Made by a program: the position numbers and the translations under genes. The notes beneath the pieces were generated by a model. That model searched no databases, was not told the origin of the DNA, and saw only the letters and a list, made by a program, of their open reading frames with translations. Positions 16,633-25,535 of a stretch of 64,000 nucleotides of DNA are shown here, piece by piece. Each line of letters begins with the position of its first letter. Positions within the stretch are counted from its first letter, which is position 1. The stretch comes from Pseudomonas sp. S30. GTDB lineage: Bacteria; Pseudomonadota; Gammaproteobacteria; Pseudomonadales; Pseudomonadaceae. The DNA is taken from the NCBI RefSeq assembly GCF_016518545.1, contig NZ_JACVTO010000006.1, positions 124,001-188,000 of the forward strand, written 5' to 3'.

Positions 16633-17418
16633 CTACTCGGCGACCTGCAGCTTGCGCGCCTGGGTATACACGTAGCGGATCTTCTCGTACTCGAACGGCG
16701 AGTTGGTCTGGCCGTAGCGGAAGTTGGTGGTGTAGCGGCGGTCGATGGCTTTCAGCAGGGTGATCTCAGGGTGGTCGCTACTGGTTTGCGCGACGTCCAG
16801 GAAGTTGGCCTCCCGCTCGCCCACGTAGTCCACCACCAGGCCGGTGGTGTCGCGCAGGTTGGACGGGCCGAAGATCGGCAGCATCAGGTACGGACCTTCC
16901 GGCACGCCGTAATAGCCCAGGGTCTGGCCGAAGTCTTCGCTCTGGCGCGGCAGCCCCATCTTGGTGGCCGGATCCCACAGCCCGCCGACGCCGATCAGGG
17001 TGTTGAACATCAGCCGTGCCGTAATTTCCGCCGAACGCTTGCCCTTGAGCTGCAGCAGGCTGTTGAACAGGTTGGGTACGTCGCCGAGGTTGTTGAAGAA
17101 GTTGCTCACGCCGGTGCGCACGAACTGTGGCGTGACGTAGCGGTAGCCGTCCACCGCCGGGATGAACACCCATTGGTCGAAGCGATAGTTGAAATGGTAG
17201 ATGCGCCGGTTCAGCGACTCGAGCGGGTCGTAGACGTTCAGCGCGGCCAGGGTCGAGCGCTCGAACTCGCGTTGGTCTAGGCCGGGGTTGAATTTGAGCT
17301 CGCGCATCGGGTCGAGAAAACCGTCGGCCTCGACGACACTGGTCCGCGGCGCGGTTTCCGCCGCCAGGGCGCTGGTGCTGATGAGCAGGGCGAGGGCAAG
17401 TACGAGTCTGTCAGCCAC
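16633..17418 (-). CDS. mlaA: MlaA/VacJ family phospholipid-trafficking protein
   Basis: 261-residue protein of the MlaA (VacJ) family, the outer-membrane component of the Mla system that removes surface-exposed phospholipids and returns them to the inner membrane. The diagnostic core is present: YDPLESLNRRIYHFN, VSNFFNNLGDVPN, DFGQTLGYYGVPEGPYLMLPIFGPSNLRD. The GTG at 17418 is chosen because GGAG precedes it and it overlaps the upstream hydrolase stop by 8 nt. The signal peptide ends in SALA-AE and has no lipobox Cys, whereas E. coli MlaA is a lipoprotein, so it may be soluble or anchored otherwise. Confidence 0.9.
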   Translation of the reverse strand: MADRLVLALALLISTSALAAETAPRTSVVEADGFLDPMRELKFNPGLDQREFERSTLAALNVYDPLESLNRRIYHFNYRFDQWVFIPAVDGYRYVTPQFVRTGVSNFFNNLGDVPNLFNSLLQLKGKRSAEITARLMFNTLIGVGGLWDPATKMGLPRQSEDFGQTLGYYGVPEGPYLMLPIFGPSNLRDTTGLVVDYVGEREANFLDVAQTSSDHPEITLLKAIDRRYTTNFRYGQTNSPFEYEKIRYVYTQARKLQVAE

Positions 17419-18709
17419 GGAAGAACTCCAGCATGTCATTGGCGTTGACACGGTAGTTGAGGTTGCCGCAATGGCCGCCGTGTGGGTAAAGGGTCAGCCT
17501 GTCGCCGAACACCTTGCGCAGGAAACCGATGTCGCCCGGGCCGAGGATGACGTCGTCGGCGTTGTGCATCACGGCGATCTTCGGGCTGTTGCGCAGGTAG
17601 TCGGCGAGCGAGTACAGGCTGACCTGATCGATCAGTTGCAGCAGGTTGTTGCCATCGGTGCGCGCCCGCCACATGGGGATCACCTGCTCGGTCAAGTAGC
17701 AGTCGAAGTCGCACTGCAAGGCGCGCTTGAAGAAGGGCGTGAGGCTGGTGCTTTCGGTGATCGGGTACTTGGGCGGAATGATCAGCCCGCGGCGGTTGAT
17801 CAGGTCGGAGGTGAAGGCGATGTCGGCGGCCGAGAACCGGAACGAGGTGCCGATCAGCATGGCCATCTGCTCGTTGGAGAGGTGCTCGCGCGACTGCTGG
17901 AAGTCGTACAGCAGCGCGTCGTTGAGGTCGACGAAGCCCTTGTCCTGGAAGTAGCGGGTGAGCTTCTCCAGCATCAACTCATAGAAGGTGGTGCTGTGGT
18001 CGATGCCCTTGACCTGGGTCTGCACCATCTTGTCCAGGTTGTTGATCGAGGTGTACAGGTTCACCGGCGGGTTGAGCAGCAGTACGCGCTTGAAGTTGAA
18101 GCTGCGACGGGTCTCGTCCAGGTGGCTGACGAAGGCTGCGTCGAGCGCGCCCAGGCTGTAGCCGGTGAGGTAGAAGTCGCTGACCGGCAGGCGCGGATGT
18201 TGAGCACGGACCGATTGCATGACCCGGTACAGGTCCTCGGCGTCTTCGCGGCTGATGCCGGGGGTGGCGAAGCGCGAGGCGGCGCTCATGAAGTCCCAGC
18301 TGGTGGGCGAGGACAACTGCACCACGTGGTAGCCGGCCTGGTAGAACAGTTTCTTCAGGTATTCGTTGATGGTGCTGCTGTAGGGCGCGCCGGTGCCGGC
18401 GATGATGAACACCAGGGGTGCCTTGTGATCCTGGCGTGCCAGGCGGTAGCGCAGTTTCTTCACCGACCAGAAGTTGTCCGGCAGGGTGAACTCGCGCTCC
18501 GGACGCAGCCTGAGGCTGTAGTCGGACTGGTCGATGTCGTCATCGCTGGGCAGCGTGGGCCGCTGGTCGGGCGGCGTGGTGGCGATGGTCGCTTCGAACG
18601 GGTTGGTCAATGGGTAGCCATAGGTGGCTGGATCAACGTCCCGGGCGGAGGCGGCCGAAGCCAGAAGCAGGCCGCACAGCAGGGCGACGAAGCGCAACGG
18701 TCGAAGCAT
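17411..18709 (-). CDS. Secreted alpha/beta-hydrolase (serine hydrolase) coupled to mlaA
   Basis: 432-residue protein with a signal peptide (residues 1-22, cleavage near ASA-RD), so probably periplasmic. The nucleophile elbow GYSLG places Ser185; the oxyanion-hole region is AGTGAPYSS near 104-112; His in HGGHCGN and Asp in HNADDVIL are candidates for the rest of the triad. Start at 18709 with GGGGGA upstream; the longer open frame is rejected. Its 3' end overlaps mlaA by 8 nt, which suggests joint production and perhaps a lipid or lysophospholipid substrate, but this is inference. No closer family can be named. Confidence 0.78.
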   Translation of the reverse strand: MLRPLRFVALLCGLLLASAASARDVDPATYGYPLTNPFEATIATTPPDQRPTLPSDDDIDQSDYSLRLRPEREFTLPDNFWSVKKLRYRLARQDHKAPLVFIIAGTGAPYSSTINEYLKKLFYQAGYHVVQLSSPTSWDFMSAASRFATPGISREDAEDLYRVMQSVRAQHPRLPVSDFYLTGYSLGALDAAFVSHLDETRRSFNFKRVLLLNPPVNLYTSINNLDKMVQTQVKGIDHSTTFYELMLEKLTRYFQDKGFVDLNDALLYDFQQSREHLSNEQMAMLIGTSFRFSAADIAFTSDLINRRGLIIPPKYPITESTSLTPFFKRALQCDFDCYLTEQVIPMWRARTDGNNLLQLIDQVSLYSLADYLRNSPKIAVMHNADDVILGPGDIGFLRKVFGDRLTLYPHGGHCGNLNYRVNANDMLEFFRG

Positions 18710-18934
18710 GGAGAGTCCCCCAGGAGACGGCAAAGGCAGTGTGGAGCTAGGACCACTGCGATGATGGCAAAGTTGCCTGTCGCGCAGTCGTTTGTCGTGG
18801 CAGATGTTGCCGCGAAGTTGGCTGGCGCGGCAATGGTCGTTATCGCGATCCTGCCAGCGTCCTGTCAAGGGCACTTGCGCGGCCACCGGGGAGGATTATC
18901 CTGAACGCCGATGACATTTGTTCTGGAGCCTTGG

Positions 18935-19315
18935 ATGAACCGTTCGTTGCCCGTGATCGCCCTGTTGCTGCTGGTGGCGATGGGGCTTGCCGCCAGTTAT
19001 AGCGTGCGTTATGGCCTGATGGAGGACGGTCAGTGGGTGGGCCTGTGTGCGGTGCCGACCGAGCATTGGCAGTGTCAGGTGCGCGCCACTCTGGGTCTGT
19101 GGATCCATTTCCAGTGGATCGGTTGGTCGGCATTGACGCTGGCCGTGATCAGTCAATTCGTATCAGGCCGCGTCGGCAAGTGGCTGGCGGTGCTGGCACT
19201 GCTGGCCGGGCTACCGGCGCTGGTGCTCTACACCGCCAGCCTGGCGGTGTTCGCGGTGGTGCTGGCGGGGTTGCGCCTGGTCAGGTCCCACGGTGCAGCG
19301 CACTTGCCCGGCTGA
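18935..19315 (+). CDS. Hypothetical four-helix membrane protein
   Basis: 126-residue protein with an N-terminal hydrophobic helix (LPVIALLLLVAMGLAA), a Cys-containing loop (GLCAVPTEHWQC), and three further membrane segments ending in a basic tail. The start at 18935 has GGAG 8 bp upstream; the earlier ATG at 18911 lacks one. It is divergent from the serine hydrolase and converges with the GH17 gene 12 bp away. It looks like small conserved membrane proteins of pseudomonads, but I cannot give a function. Confidence 0.65.
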   Translation: MNRSLPVIALLLLVAMGLAASYSVRYGLMEDGQWVGLCAVPTEHWQCQVRATLGLWIHFQWIGWSALTLAVISQFVSGRVGKWLAVLALLAGLPALVLYTASLAVFAVVLAGLRLVRSHGAAHLPG

Positions 19316-19327
19316 AGGGCGCGTCGC

Positions 19328-20884
19328 TCAGACCCTGCGCAGGCTGCGCCACAGCGCGGCGACCATCAGCCCGCTGACGGCGGCCCAGATCCACGCCTGC
19401 GGGTTGTACAGGCCCTCCTGGTACAGTTGTGGCGCAATACCCAGCCCGACGATGCTGGCCAGCAGCGTCGCTTCGGCTCGACGCACGGGCACCGGGCGCA
19501 GCAGGTAGACCAGCGCCGGCATCAGCAGGGCCGCGCTGGGGAAACTGCGGTAGCGGGGGTCGAACACCATCGCCAGCATGCTCACCGCCGCGACGAAGCC
19601 TGCAGCCAGCAGCCAGGTGCCCGCGCGCGCCTGAAGCCAGGCGAACAGACGCTGGCGCCAGCCATCGCGGCGGGCCAGCGCCAGTGCGCCATGCAGCACG
19701 ATGATGCCATTGAGCAGGGCCAGCAGTAAGGCCCAGGCCCACTCCGCGGCAAAGCGCGCCGTGGTCCATGTCAGCTCGCCCCACAGGCCCAGGCTGGCGC
19801 TGCCGAGCGCCACCAGCAACGGCATCCCCAGAGCCGCGCGCCGGTTCGCCGCAGGGCCTGTCAGCAGCAGGATCAGCGCCCCCAATCCGGCGCTGGCCAT
19901 CCACCACCGCGGCCAGTCGGGCAGATTGCTGACCGGTCCTTCGAGCACGCTCTTGTCTTGCCGGTCGGCGTCGTAAAGCCCCCAGTAGCCGCCCACTGCA
20001 CCCTCGTTGGCACGCTTCCAGGGCTGGTCGAAGGCCTCGATCAGGTTGTAGTGCCAGCCGTAGGTCTCGGCGAGCGCGACGAAGCCTCGGATGAAGCGCG
20101 CCTCGTTGACTCGGCTCGGCTTGGCCGTTTCCCGCTGGCGTCCGTCGCTCGGCCAGCCGGTTTCGCCGATCAGAATGTCTTTGGGCGCAAAGCGCTCGCC
20201 GAACGTCCTGCGCACATCGGCCACGTGCGCAAGGGCCGCGTCGATGCCGCGCGGGTCGTCCTCCCAATACGGCAGCAAGTGAATGGTGAGAAAGTCCACG
20301 GCCGGTGCCACCTGCGGATGTTGCAGCCAGAACTCCCAGACATCGGCGTAAGTGACCGGCACCTTCACCTGAGCCTTCACGCGGGCGATCAGCTCGGCCA
20401 GACGCGAACCGGTGACTTCCTTGCGCAGCAGCGCCTCGTTGCCGACGATGACCGCGCTGACCACGTCCGGGTTGGCGTTGGCCGCCTCGATCAGCAAGGC
20501 CAGCTCGCGGTCGGTATCGGCCGGATTGGCGTTGACCCAGGCGCCGAGCATCACCTTCAATCCATGCTTGCGCGCCAGCGCCGGGATCGCCTCCAGCCCG
20601 CTCATGGAATAGGTGCGAATGCACTGGAAACGTTGCGCCAGCAGTGCCAGGTCGGCGTCCATGCGCGCCGGACGCAGGCGAAACGGCTGGTCGTAGGGTG
20701 ACTGGTCCTTGTCGAAGGGGGTGTAGGAAGCGCACTGCAATTTGTGCGTCGGGCTTGCCGCATCGGCAAGCGGCACCGGCCTGCCCAGCCCGTACCAGAG
20801 TGCACCCAGACCGAGCAGGGCGACCAGGCAGGCGATCGAGTAAACGAGGGTGGTGCGGCGTGTGCTGGGCATCGAGCGGTCCAT
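19328..20884 (-). CDS. Membrane-anchored glycoside hydrolase family 17-like protein
   Basis: 518-residue protein with an N-terminal membrane anchor (about 13-35), a GH17 TIM-barrel domain (about 48-310) and a C-terminal block of about seven membrane helices (330-515). GH17 catalytic residues are visible: acid/base Glu150 in IVGNEALL and nucleophile Glu241 in GETGWPS. GH17 enzymes act on beta-1,3-glucans, and bacterial versions can act as transglycosylases that branch or elongate glucans. The membrane domain suggests work on a nascent periplasmic glucan. There is no ndvB-like synthase beside it. Start could be residue 1 or Met5. Confidence 0.82.
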   Translation of the reverse strand: MDRSMPSTRRTTLVYSIACLVALLGLGALWYGLGRPVPLADAASPTHKLQCASYTPFDKDQSPYDQPFRLRPARMDADLALLAQRFQCIRTYSMSGLEAIPALARKHGLKVMLGAWVNANPADTDRELALLIEAANANPDVVSAVIVGNEALLRKEVTGSRLAELIARVKAQVKVPVTYADVWEFWLQHPQVAPAVDFLTIHLLPYWEDDPRGIDAALAHVADVRRTFGERFAPKDILIGETGWPSDGRQRETAKPSRVNEARFIRGFVALAETYGWHYNLIEAFDQPWKRANEGAVGGYWGLYDADRQDKSVLEGPVSNLPDWPRWWMASAGLGALILLLTGPAANRRAALGMPLLVALGSASLGLWGELTWTTARFAAEWAWALLLALLNGIIVLHGALALARRDGWRQRLFAWLQARAGTWLLAAGFVAAVSMLAMVFDPRYRSFPSAALLMPALVYLLRPVPVRRAEATLLASIVGLGIAPQLYQEGLYNPQAWIWAAVSGLMVAALWRSLRRV

Positions 20885-21093
20885 CGTCTGGGCGGGTCAT
20901 CGGAGGCGAGCCGCTGATAGTAGCCCGGCGCAGCGGCTTTTGGCATGCAAGGATCGCGCAGGGCGCCTGGCCGCCATGCCGTTAATGGCCAAGTGCTGTC
21001 GCTGATCGTTTCGTGGGGGTCGCTGGCGGAGCAGGTCGCGCTGGCCGGCAGGTCGATGATGCATTCTCCAAGACCTGACGAGGGGACGCTTTG

Positions 21094-21957
21094 ATGGCGA
21101 CTACTACTAAAAGAATGCGACGTTTCCTGGGCGCTGCCGGCGCCCTGGTCCTGGCCATGGGGGCGACACAGGCCATGGCCAAGGAAGTGAGCATCGGCTA
21201 CGTGGATGGTTGGTCGGACAGCGTGGCGACCAGCAACGTGGCGGCTGAAGTGATCAAGCAGAAACTCGGATACGACGTGAAGTTGCAGGCCGTGGCCACC
21301 GGAATCATGTGGCAGGGTGTGGCGACCGGCAAGCTCGACGCCATGCTGTCGGCCTGGCTGCCGGTGACCCATGGCGAGTACTGGGCCAAGAACAAGGACA
21401 ACGTGGTCGACTACGGTCCCAATTTCAAGGACGCCAAGATCGGTCTGATCGTGCCGGAGTACGTGACGGTCAGCAGCATCGCCGATCTCAAGGGTAGCAA
21501 GGACTTCAAGCAGAAGATCGTCGGCATCGATGCAGGTTCCGGCGTCATGCTCAAGACCGAACAGGCGATCAAGGATTACGATCTGACCGGTTACAAGCTC
21601 ACCGCAAGTTCCGGCGCCGCGATGACCTCCGAGCTGGGCCGCGCCGAAGCCAAGAAGCAGCCGATCGTGGTGACCGGCTGGGTACCGCACTGGATGTTCG
21701 CCAAATGGAAACTGAAGTTTCTCGAAGACCCCAAAGGCGTATTCGGGGCTTCTGAAACGGTCAATAGCATCGGTAGCAAGGAACTGGCGAGCAAGGCCCC
21801 GGAAGTGGCGGAGTTCCTCAAGAAGTTCCAGTGGCAGTCCAAGGACGAGATCGGCGAAGTCATGCTGGCGATCCAGGAGGGTGCCAAGCCCGAAGCGGCG
21901 GCCAGGGACTGGGTGGCGAAACATCCAGAGCGCGTGAAAGAGTGGACGGGTAAGTAA
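21094..21957 (+). CDS. Orphan glycine betaine/choline-type ABC solute-binding protein (BetX-like)
   Basis: 287-residue periplasmic binding protein of the OpuAC/ProX family for quaternary ammonium compounds. The signal peptide ends at AMA-KE (residue about 29). Trp/Tyr residues suitable for an aromatic cage are present (GYVDGWSDS, WQGVATGKLDAMLSAWLP, GWVPHWMFAKW). ATG at 21094 follows AGGGGA. No permease or ATPase is nearby. In P. aeruginosa the orphan binding proteins BetX and CaiX use the CbcWV core encoded elsewhere, and from memory betX also lies by the DUF485-symporter pair, as here. Ligand not proven. Confidence 0.85.
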   Translation: MATTTKRMRRFLGAAGALVLAMGATQAMAKEVSIGYVDGWSDSVATSNVAAEVIKQKLGYDVKLQAVATGIMWQGVATGKLDAMLSAWLPVTHGEYWAKNKDNVVDYGPNFKDAKIGLIVPEYVTVSSIADLKGSKDFKQKIVGIDAGSGVMLKTEQAIKDYDLTGYKLTASSGAAMTSELGRAEAKKQPIVVTGWVPHWMFAKWKLKFLEDPKGVFGASETVNSIGSKELASKAPEVAEFLKKFQWQSKDEIGEVMLAIQEGAKPEAAARDWVAKHPERVKEWTGK

Positions 21958-21980
21958 GTTCGACGCACCCCTCTGAATGC

Positions 21981-22033
21981 GTACCGACCCGCTCGCGCCT
22001 GCAATGGCCTTGCAGGGGCGAGTGGGTCGGCAC
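21981..22033. terminator. Long imperfect hairpin after the betaine-binding protein gene
   Basis: Nearly 24 nt on each side (GTACCGACCC... with ...GGGTCGGCAC) can pair around TGGCC, with a few mismatches. It begins 24 bp past the stop of the binding-protein gene. There is no T tract, so it is a processing or REP-like hairpin, or a weak terminator. Confidence 0.5.
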
Positions 22034-22097
22034 GTAATCATGACGTTTGTTGCGTGAACGGTAAAACACCGTTGCATCTAAGACTAAGGTCGTCTGG

Positions 22098-22127
22098 TTG
22101 ACGTCCACCGGCAGCATACAGTTAACA
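22098..22127 (+). promoter_or_regulatory. Possible promoter of the DUF485-actP operon
   Basis: TTGACG (22098-22103) is followed after 18 bp by TTAACA (22122-22127), about 38 bp before the DUF485 start. This is a weak sigma-70-like match. A hairpin AACGGT/ACCGTT at 22057-22073 lies upstream. Confidence 0.3.
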
Positions 22128-22164
22128 CGGGTACTCCCCTTACTGTGCTGCTAGGACAAAAACA

Positions 22165-22476
22165 ATGAACGACAGCATCTACCGATCGATACAAGACAGT
22201 CCGCGTTTCAAGGAACTGGTCAGCAAGCGCGAGCGCTTCGCCTGGATCCTCTCGGCGATCATGCTTGGCCTGTACTGCGCCTTCATCCTCCTCATCGCCT
22301 ATGGCCCGCATATCCTCGGCGCCAAGCTGAGCCCCGGCTCGTCGATCACCTGGGGCATTCCCATCGGTGTCGGCCTGATCCTCAGCGCCTTCGTGCTCAC
22401 GGCGATCTACGTGCGCCGCGCCAACGGCGAGTTCGACGAGCTGAACAAGGCGATCCTCAAGGAGGTGCAGCCATGA
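22165..22476 (+). CDS. DUF485 family membrane protein (YjcH-like)
   Basis: 103-residue inner-membrane protein with two helices ([22 protein letters not shown] and [24 protein letters not shown]). DUF485 proteins are almost always encoded directly before a sodium:solute symporter; in E. coli, yjcH lies between acs and actP. The stop overlaps the actP start (ATGA, 22473-22476), which couples translation. The role is presumed to be accessory to the symporter. Confidence 0.9.
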   Translation: MNDSIYRSIQDSPRFKELVSKRERFAWILSAIMLGLYCAFILLIAYGPHILGAKLSPGSSITWGIPIGVGLILSAFVLTAIYVRRANGEFDELNKAILKEVQP

Positions 22477-24137
22477 TCCGTCCTGCCAAAGCCCTGGGCG
22501 CCCTGGCCTGCGGTGTCTTCGCCCCCGCCCTGTGGGCGGCCGATGCGATCACCGGCGAGGTGCAGAAGCAGCCCTTGAACGTCTCGGCCATCGTCATGTT
22601 CCTGGCCTTCGTCTGCTTCACCCTCGGCATCACCTACTGGGCCTCCAAGCGCAACAAGTCGGCTTCGGACTACTACGCGGCCGGTGGGCGTATCACCGGC
22701 TTTCAGAACGGCCTGGCGATTGCTGGCGACTACATGTCGGCGGCCTCGTTCCTGGGGATTTCAGCCCTGGTGTTCACTTCCGGCTACGATGGCCTGATCT
22801 ACTCGATCGGCTTTCTGGTCGGCTGGCCGATCATCCTGTTCCTGATCGCCGAGCGCTTGCGCAACCTGGGCAAGTACACCTTCGCCGACGTGGCCTCCTA
22901 TCGCTTGGGTCAGAAGGAAATCCGCACCTTGTCCGCCTCCGGCTCGCTGGTGGTGGTGGCGTTCTACCTGATCGCGCAGATGGTCGGCGCGGGCAAGCTG
23001 ATCGAGCTGCTGTTCGGCCTGGACTACCACGTGGCCGTCGTTCTGGTGGGTATCCTGATGTGCCTGTACGTGCTGTTTGGCGGCATGCTGGCGACCACCT
23101 GGGTACAGATCATCAAGGCGGTGCTGCTGCTCTCCGGCGCCAGCTTCATGGCGCTGATGGTGATGAAGCACGTCGGCTTCGATTTCAACACGCTGTTCTC
23201 CGAAGCCATCAAGGTTCACGCCAAGGGCGAGGCGATCATGAGCCCGGGCGGCCTGGTCAAGGACCCCATCTCGGCCTTCTCCCTGGGCCTGGCGCTGATG
23301 TTCGGCACCGCCGGCCTGCCGCACATCCTGATGCGCTTCTTCACCGTCAGTGACGCCAAGGAAGCGCGCAAGAGCGTGCTCTACGCCACCGGTTTCATCG
23401 GCTATTTCTACATCCTCACGTTCATCATCGGCTTCGGCGCCATCCTGCTGGTCAGCACCAATCCAGACTTCAAGGATGCGGCTGGCGCACTGCTGGGCGG
23501 CAACAACATGGCTGCGGTGCATCTGGCCAACGCCGTGGGCGGCAGCGTGTTCCTGGGCTTCATCTCGGCAGTGGCGTTCGCCACCATCCTGGCGGTGGTC
23601 GCAGGTCTCACCCTGGCCGGTGCTTCTGCGGTGTCCCACGACCTCTACGCCAGCGTCTGGCGCAAGGGCAAGGCCAACGACCGCGACGAGATCCGCGTGT
23701 CGAAGATCACCACGGTCGCCCTGGGCGTGCTGGCCATCGGGCTGGGCATCCTGTTCGAGAAGCAGAACATCGCCTTCATGGTAGGCCTGGCGTTCTCCAT
23801 CGCCGCGAGCTGCAATTTCCCCGTACTGCTGCTCTCGATGTACTGGAAGAAGCTGACCACCCGTGGGGCGATGATCGGTGGCTGGCTGGGGCTGATCAGC
23901 GCCGTGGGCCTGATGATCCTCGGCCCGACCATCTGGGTGCAGATCCTGGGTCATGAGAAAGCCATCTACCCGTACGAGTATCCGGCGCTGTTCTCGATGA
24001 TCATCGCCTTCGTCGGCATCTGGTTCTTCTCGATCACCGACAAGTCCAAGGCGGCCGATGAGGAGCGCGCGCTGTTCTACCCGCAATTCGTTCGTTCGCA
24101 GACCGGTCTTGGGGCGTCCGGCGCGGTGTCTCACTGA
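22473..24137 (+). CDS. actP: Cation/acetate symporter ActP
   Basis: 554-residue sodium:solute symporter family protein that imports acetate and other short carboxylates. It has an N-terminal signal-like segment (cleavage near LWA-AD) and about 13 membrane helices. Typical SSS motifs are present: [31 protein letters not shown] near the N-terminus and [15 protein letters not shown] in the middle. It overlaps the DUF485 gene by 4 nt and is followed by a strong bidirectional terminator. Acetate as substrate is inferred from family and gene pairing. Confidence 0.92.
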   Translation: MIRPAKALGALACGVFAPALWAADAITGEVQKQPLNVSAIVMFLAFVCFTLGITYWASKRNKSASDYYAAGGRITGFQNGLAIAGDYMSAASFLGISALVFTSGYDGLIYSIGFLVGWPIILFLIAERLRNLGKYTFADVASYRLGQKEIRTLSASGSLVVVAFYLIAQMVGAGKLIELLFGLDYHVAVVLVGILMCLYVLFGGMLATTWVQIIKAVLLLSGASFMALMVMKHVGFDFNTLFSEAIKVHAKGEAIMSPGGLVKDPISAFSLGLALMFGTAGLPHILMRFFTVSDAKEARKSVLYATGFIGYFYILTFIIGFGAILLVSTNPDFKDAAGALLGGNNMAAVHLANAVGGSVFLGFISAVAFATILAVVAGLTLAGASAVSHDLYASVWRKGKANDRDEIRVSKITTVALGVLAIGLGILFEKQNIAFMVGLAFSIAASCNFPVLLLSMYWKKLTTRGAMIGGWLGLISAVGLMILGPTIWVQILGHEKAIYPYEYPALFSMIIAFVGIWFFSITDKSKAADEERALFYPQFVRSQTGLGASGAVSH

Positions 24138-24161
24138 CACGCTTCGTGCAGGACTTACCAT

Positions 24162-24192
24162 GAAAAACGCCCCGGGATGCGGGGCGTTTTTC
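24162..24192. terminator. Strong bidirectional intrinsic terminator
   Basis: CGCCCC (24168-24173) pairs with GGGGCG (24181-24186), extended by five A residues on the left and five T residues on the right. It lies between the convergent actP and DUF3309 genes and works in both directions. Confidence 0.85.
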
Positions 24193-24213
24193 ATGGGCAG
24201 GCGCAGGGACGCG

Positions 24214-24366
24214 TCAGATCCTGCCGAGCAGCAACAGGATCAGCAGCACCACCAGCACGACACCGACGATACCGGACGGGCCGTAGCCCCAGCTGCGCGA
24301 GTGCGGGAAGACCGGCAGGCCGCCGATCAGCAGCAGGATCAGGATGATGATGAGGATGGTGGTCAT
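24214..24366 (-). CDS. DUF3309 small hydrophobic protein
   Basis: 50-residue protein made of two hydrophobic helices (TTILIIILILLLIGGLPVF and IVGVVLVVLLILLLLGRI) joined by a short HSRSWGYGPSG loop. This pattern is that of the DUF3309 family of tiny membrane proteins, widespread in Proteobacteria and without known function. AAGGA lies before the ATG at 24366. The open frame extends 30 codons upstream, but that part is not hydrophobic and lacks an RBS. It converges with actP. Confidence 0.75.
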   Translation of the reverse strand: MTTILIIILILLLIGGLPVFPHSRSWGYGPSGIVGVVLVVLLILLLLGRI

Positions 24367-24590
24367 GGCGAAGTCCTTGCGTGGTTTGGGGGTAAAGGGC
24401 CATGAACCGCTGGCCTCTTGTAACGTCGGACTGGTGCCGCTTGCGAAAGATTCCATCGGCTGCGCGAGGCGCTGCCAACGCGACCGACTGCCCGGTCATG
24501 CCCCTGCATTCACTGCCCTGATGGATCCTGCCCCGCACGCGGCCCTTGATTAGACTCCAGTGCACTTCAATCAGCACAAGGCCTGCCACC

Positions 24591-25403
24591 ATGCAAGACC
24601 GCATCATGATCACCGGCGCCGGTTCCGGTCTGGGCCGCGAGATCGCCCTGCGTTGGGCGAGAGAGGGATGGCGCGTGGCGCTGGCCGACATCAACGAGAG
24701 CGGGTTGCGCGAGACCCTCGAACAGGTGCGTCAAGCCGGTGGCGAAGGCTTCGTGCAGCGTTGCGACGTGCGCGACTACAGTCAGCTCACCGCGCTGGCC
24801 CAGGCCTGCGAGGCGCAATTCGGCGGTATCGATGTGATCGTCAACAACGCCGGCGTGGCCTCGGGCGGTTTTTTCGCCGAGCTGTCGCTGGAAGACTGGG
24901 ACTGGCAGATCGCCGTGAATCTGATGGGCGTCGTCAAGGGCTGTAAGGCCTTCCTGCCATTGCTCGAGCGCAGCAAGGGGCGCATCGTCAACATCGCCTC
25001 CATGGCGGCGCTGATGCAGGGGCCTGGCATGAGCAACTACAACGTGGCCAAGGCCGGCGTGCTGGCGCTGTCCGAGAGCCTGCTGGTGGAATTGCGGCAA
25101 CTGGAGGTCGGCGTGCACGTGGTCTGCCCGTCGTTCTTCCAGACCAACCTGCTGGACTCGTTCCGCGGTCCGAACCCGGCCATGAAGGCGCAGGTCGGCA
25201 AGTTGCTCGAAGGCTCACCGATCAATGCCGCACAGATCGCCGATTACATCCATGCCCAGGTGATGGCGGGCGAATTCCTCATCTTGCCGCACGAGGCCGG
25301 GCGCGATGCCTGGCGCGTGAAATGCGAGACCCCGCAGAGGCTTTACGATGAAATGGCGGGCATGGCCGTGAAGATGCGGGCCAAGGCACGCCCTGCCCAA
25401 TAG
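24591..25403 (+). CDS. Short-chain dehydrogenase/reductase
   Basis: 270-residue SDR with the cofactor motif GAGSGLG near residues 9-15, NNAG at about 85-88, and the catalytic Ser...YNVAK. It reduces or oxidises a carbonyl or alcohol with NAD(P)H; the substrate is not predictable. The start is taken as the ATG at 24591 with AAGGC upstream; a second ATG five codons later is also possible. It stands alone between DUF3309 (divergent) and rsmI. Confidence 0.85.
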   Translation: MQDRIMITGAGSGLGREIALRWAREGWRVALADINESGLRETLEQVRQAGGEGFVQRCDVRDYSQLTALAQACEAQFGGIDVIVNNAGVASGGFFAELSLEDWDWQIAVNLMGVVKGCKAFLPLLERSKGRIVNIASMAALMQGPGMSNYNVAKAGVLALSESLLVELRQLEVGVHVVCPSFFQTNLLDSFRGPNPAMKAQVGKLLEGSPINAAQIADYIHAQVMAGEFLILPHEAGRDAWRVKCETPQRLYDEMAGMAVKMRAKARPAQ

Positions 25404-25422
25404 CTCCTATCGAGGACGTGTC

Positions 25423-25468
25423 TGTAGGCGTTTTTACCGAGATATGTAGGCTGGGTCTATTTTACCGA
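25423..25468 (+). repeat. Imperfect direct repeat upstream of rsmI
   Basis: TGTAGGC...TTTTACCGA occurs twice (25423-25440 with a 5-6 nt middle, 25445-25468 with a longer middle), 68-113 bp before the rsmI start. It may be a tandem protein-binding site in the rsmI promoter. Confidence 0.3.
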
Positions 25469-25535
25469 CGCATGATTGATAACCGTCCAAGCCCAGAGCA
25501 GGCTCGGATTTTCCGTCGTTCTGGAGGATCCGAGC

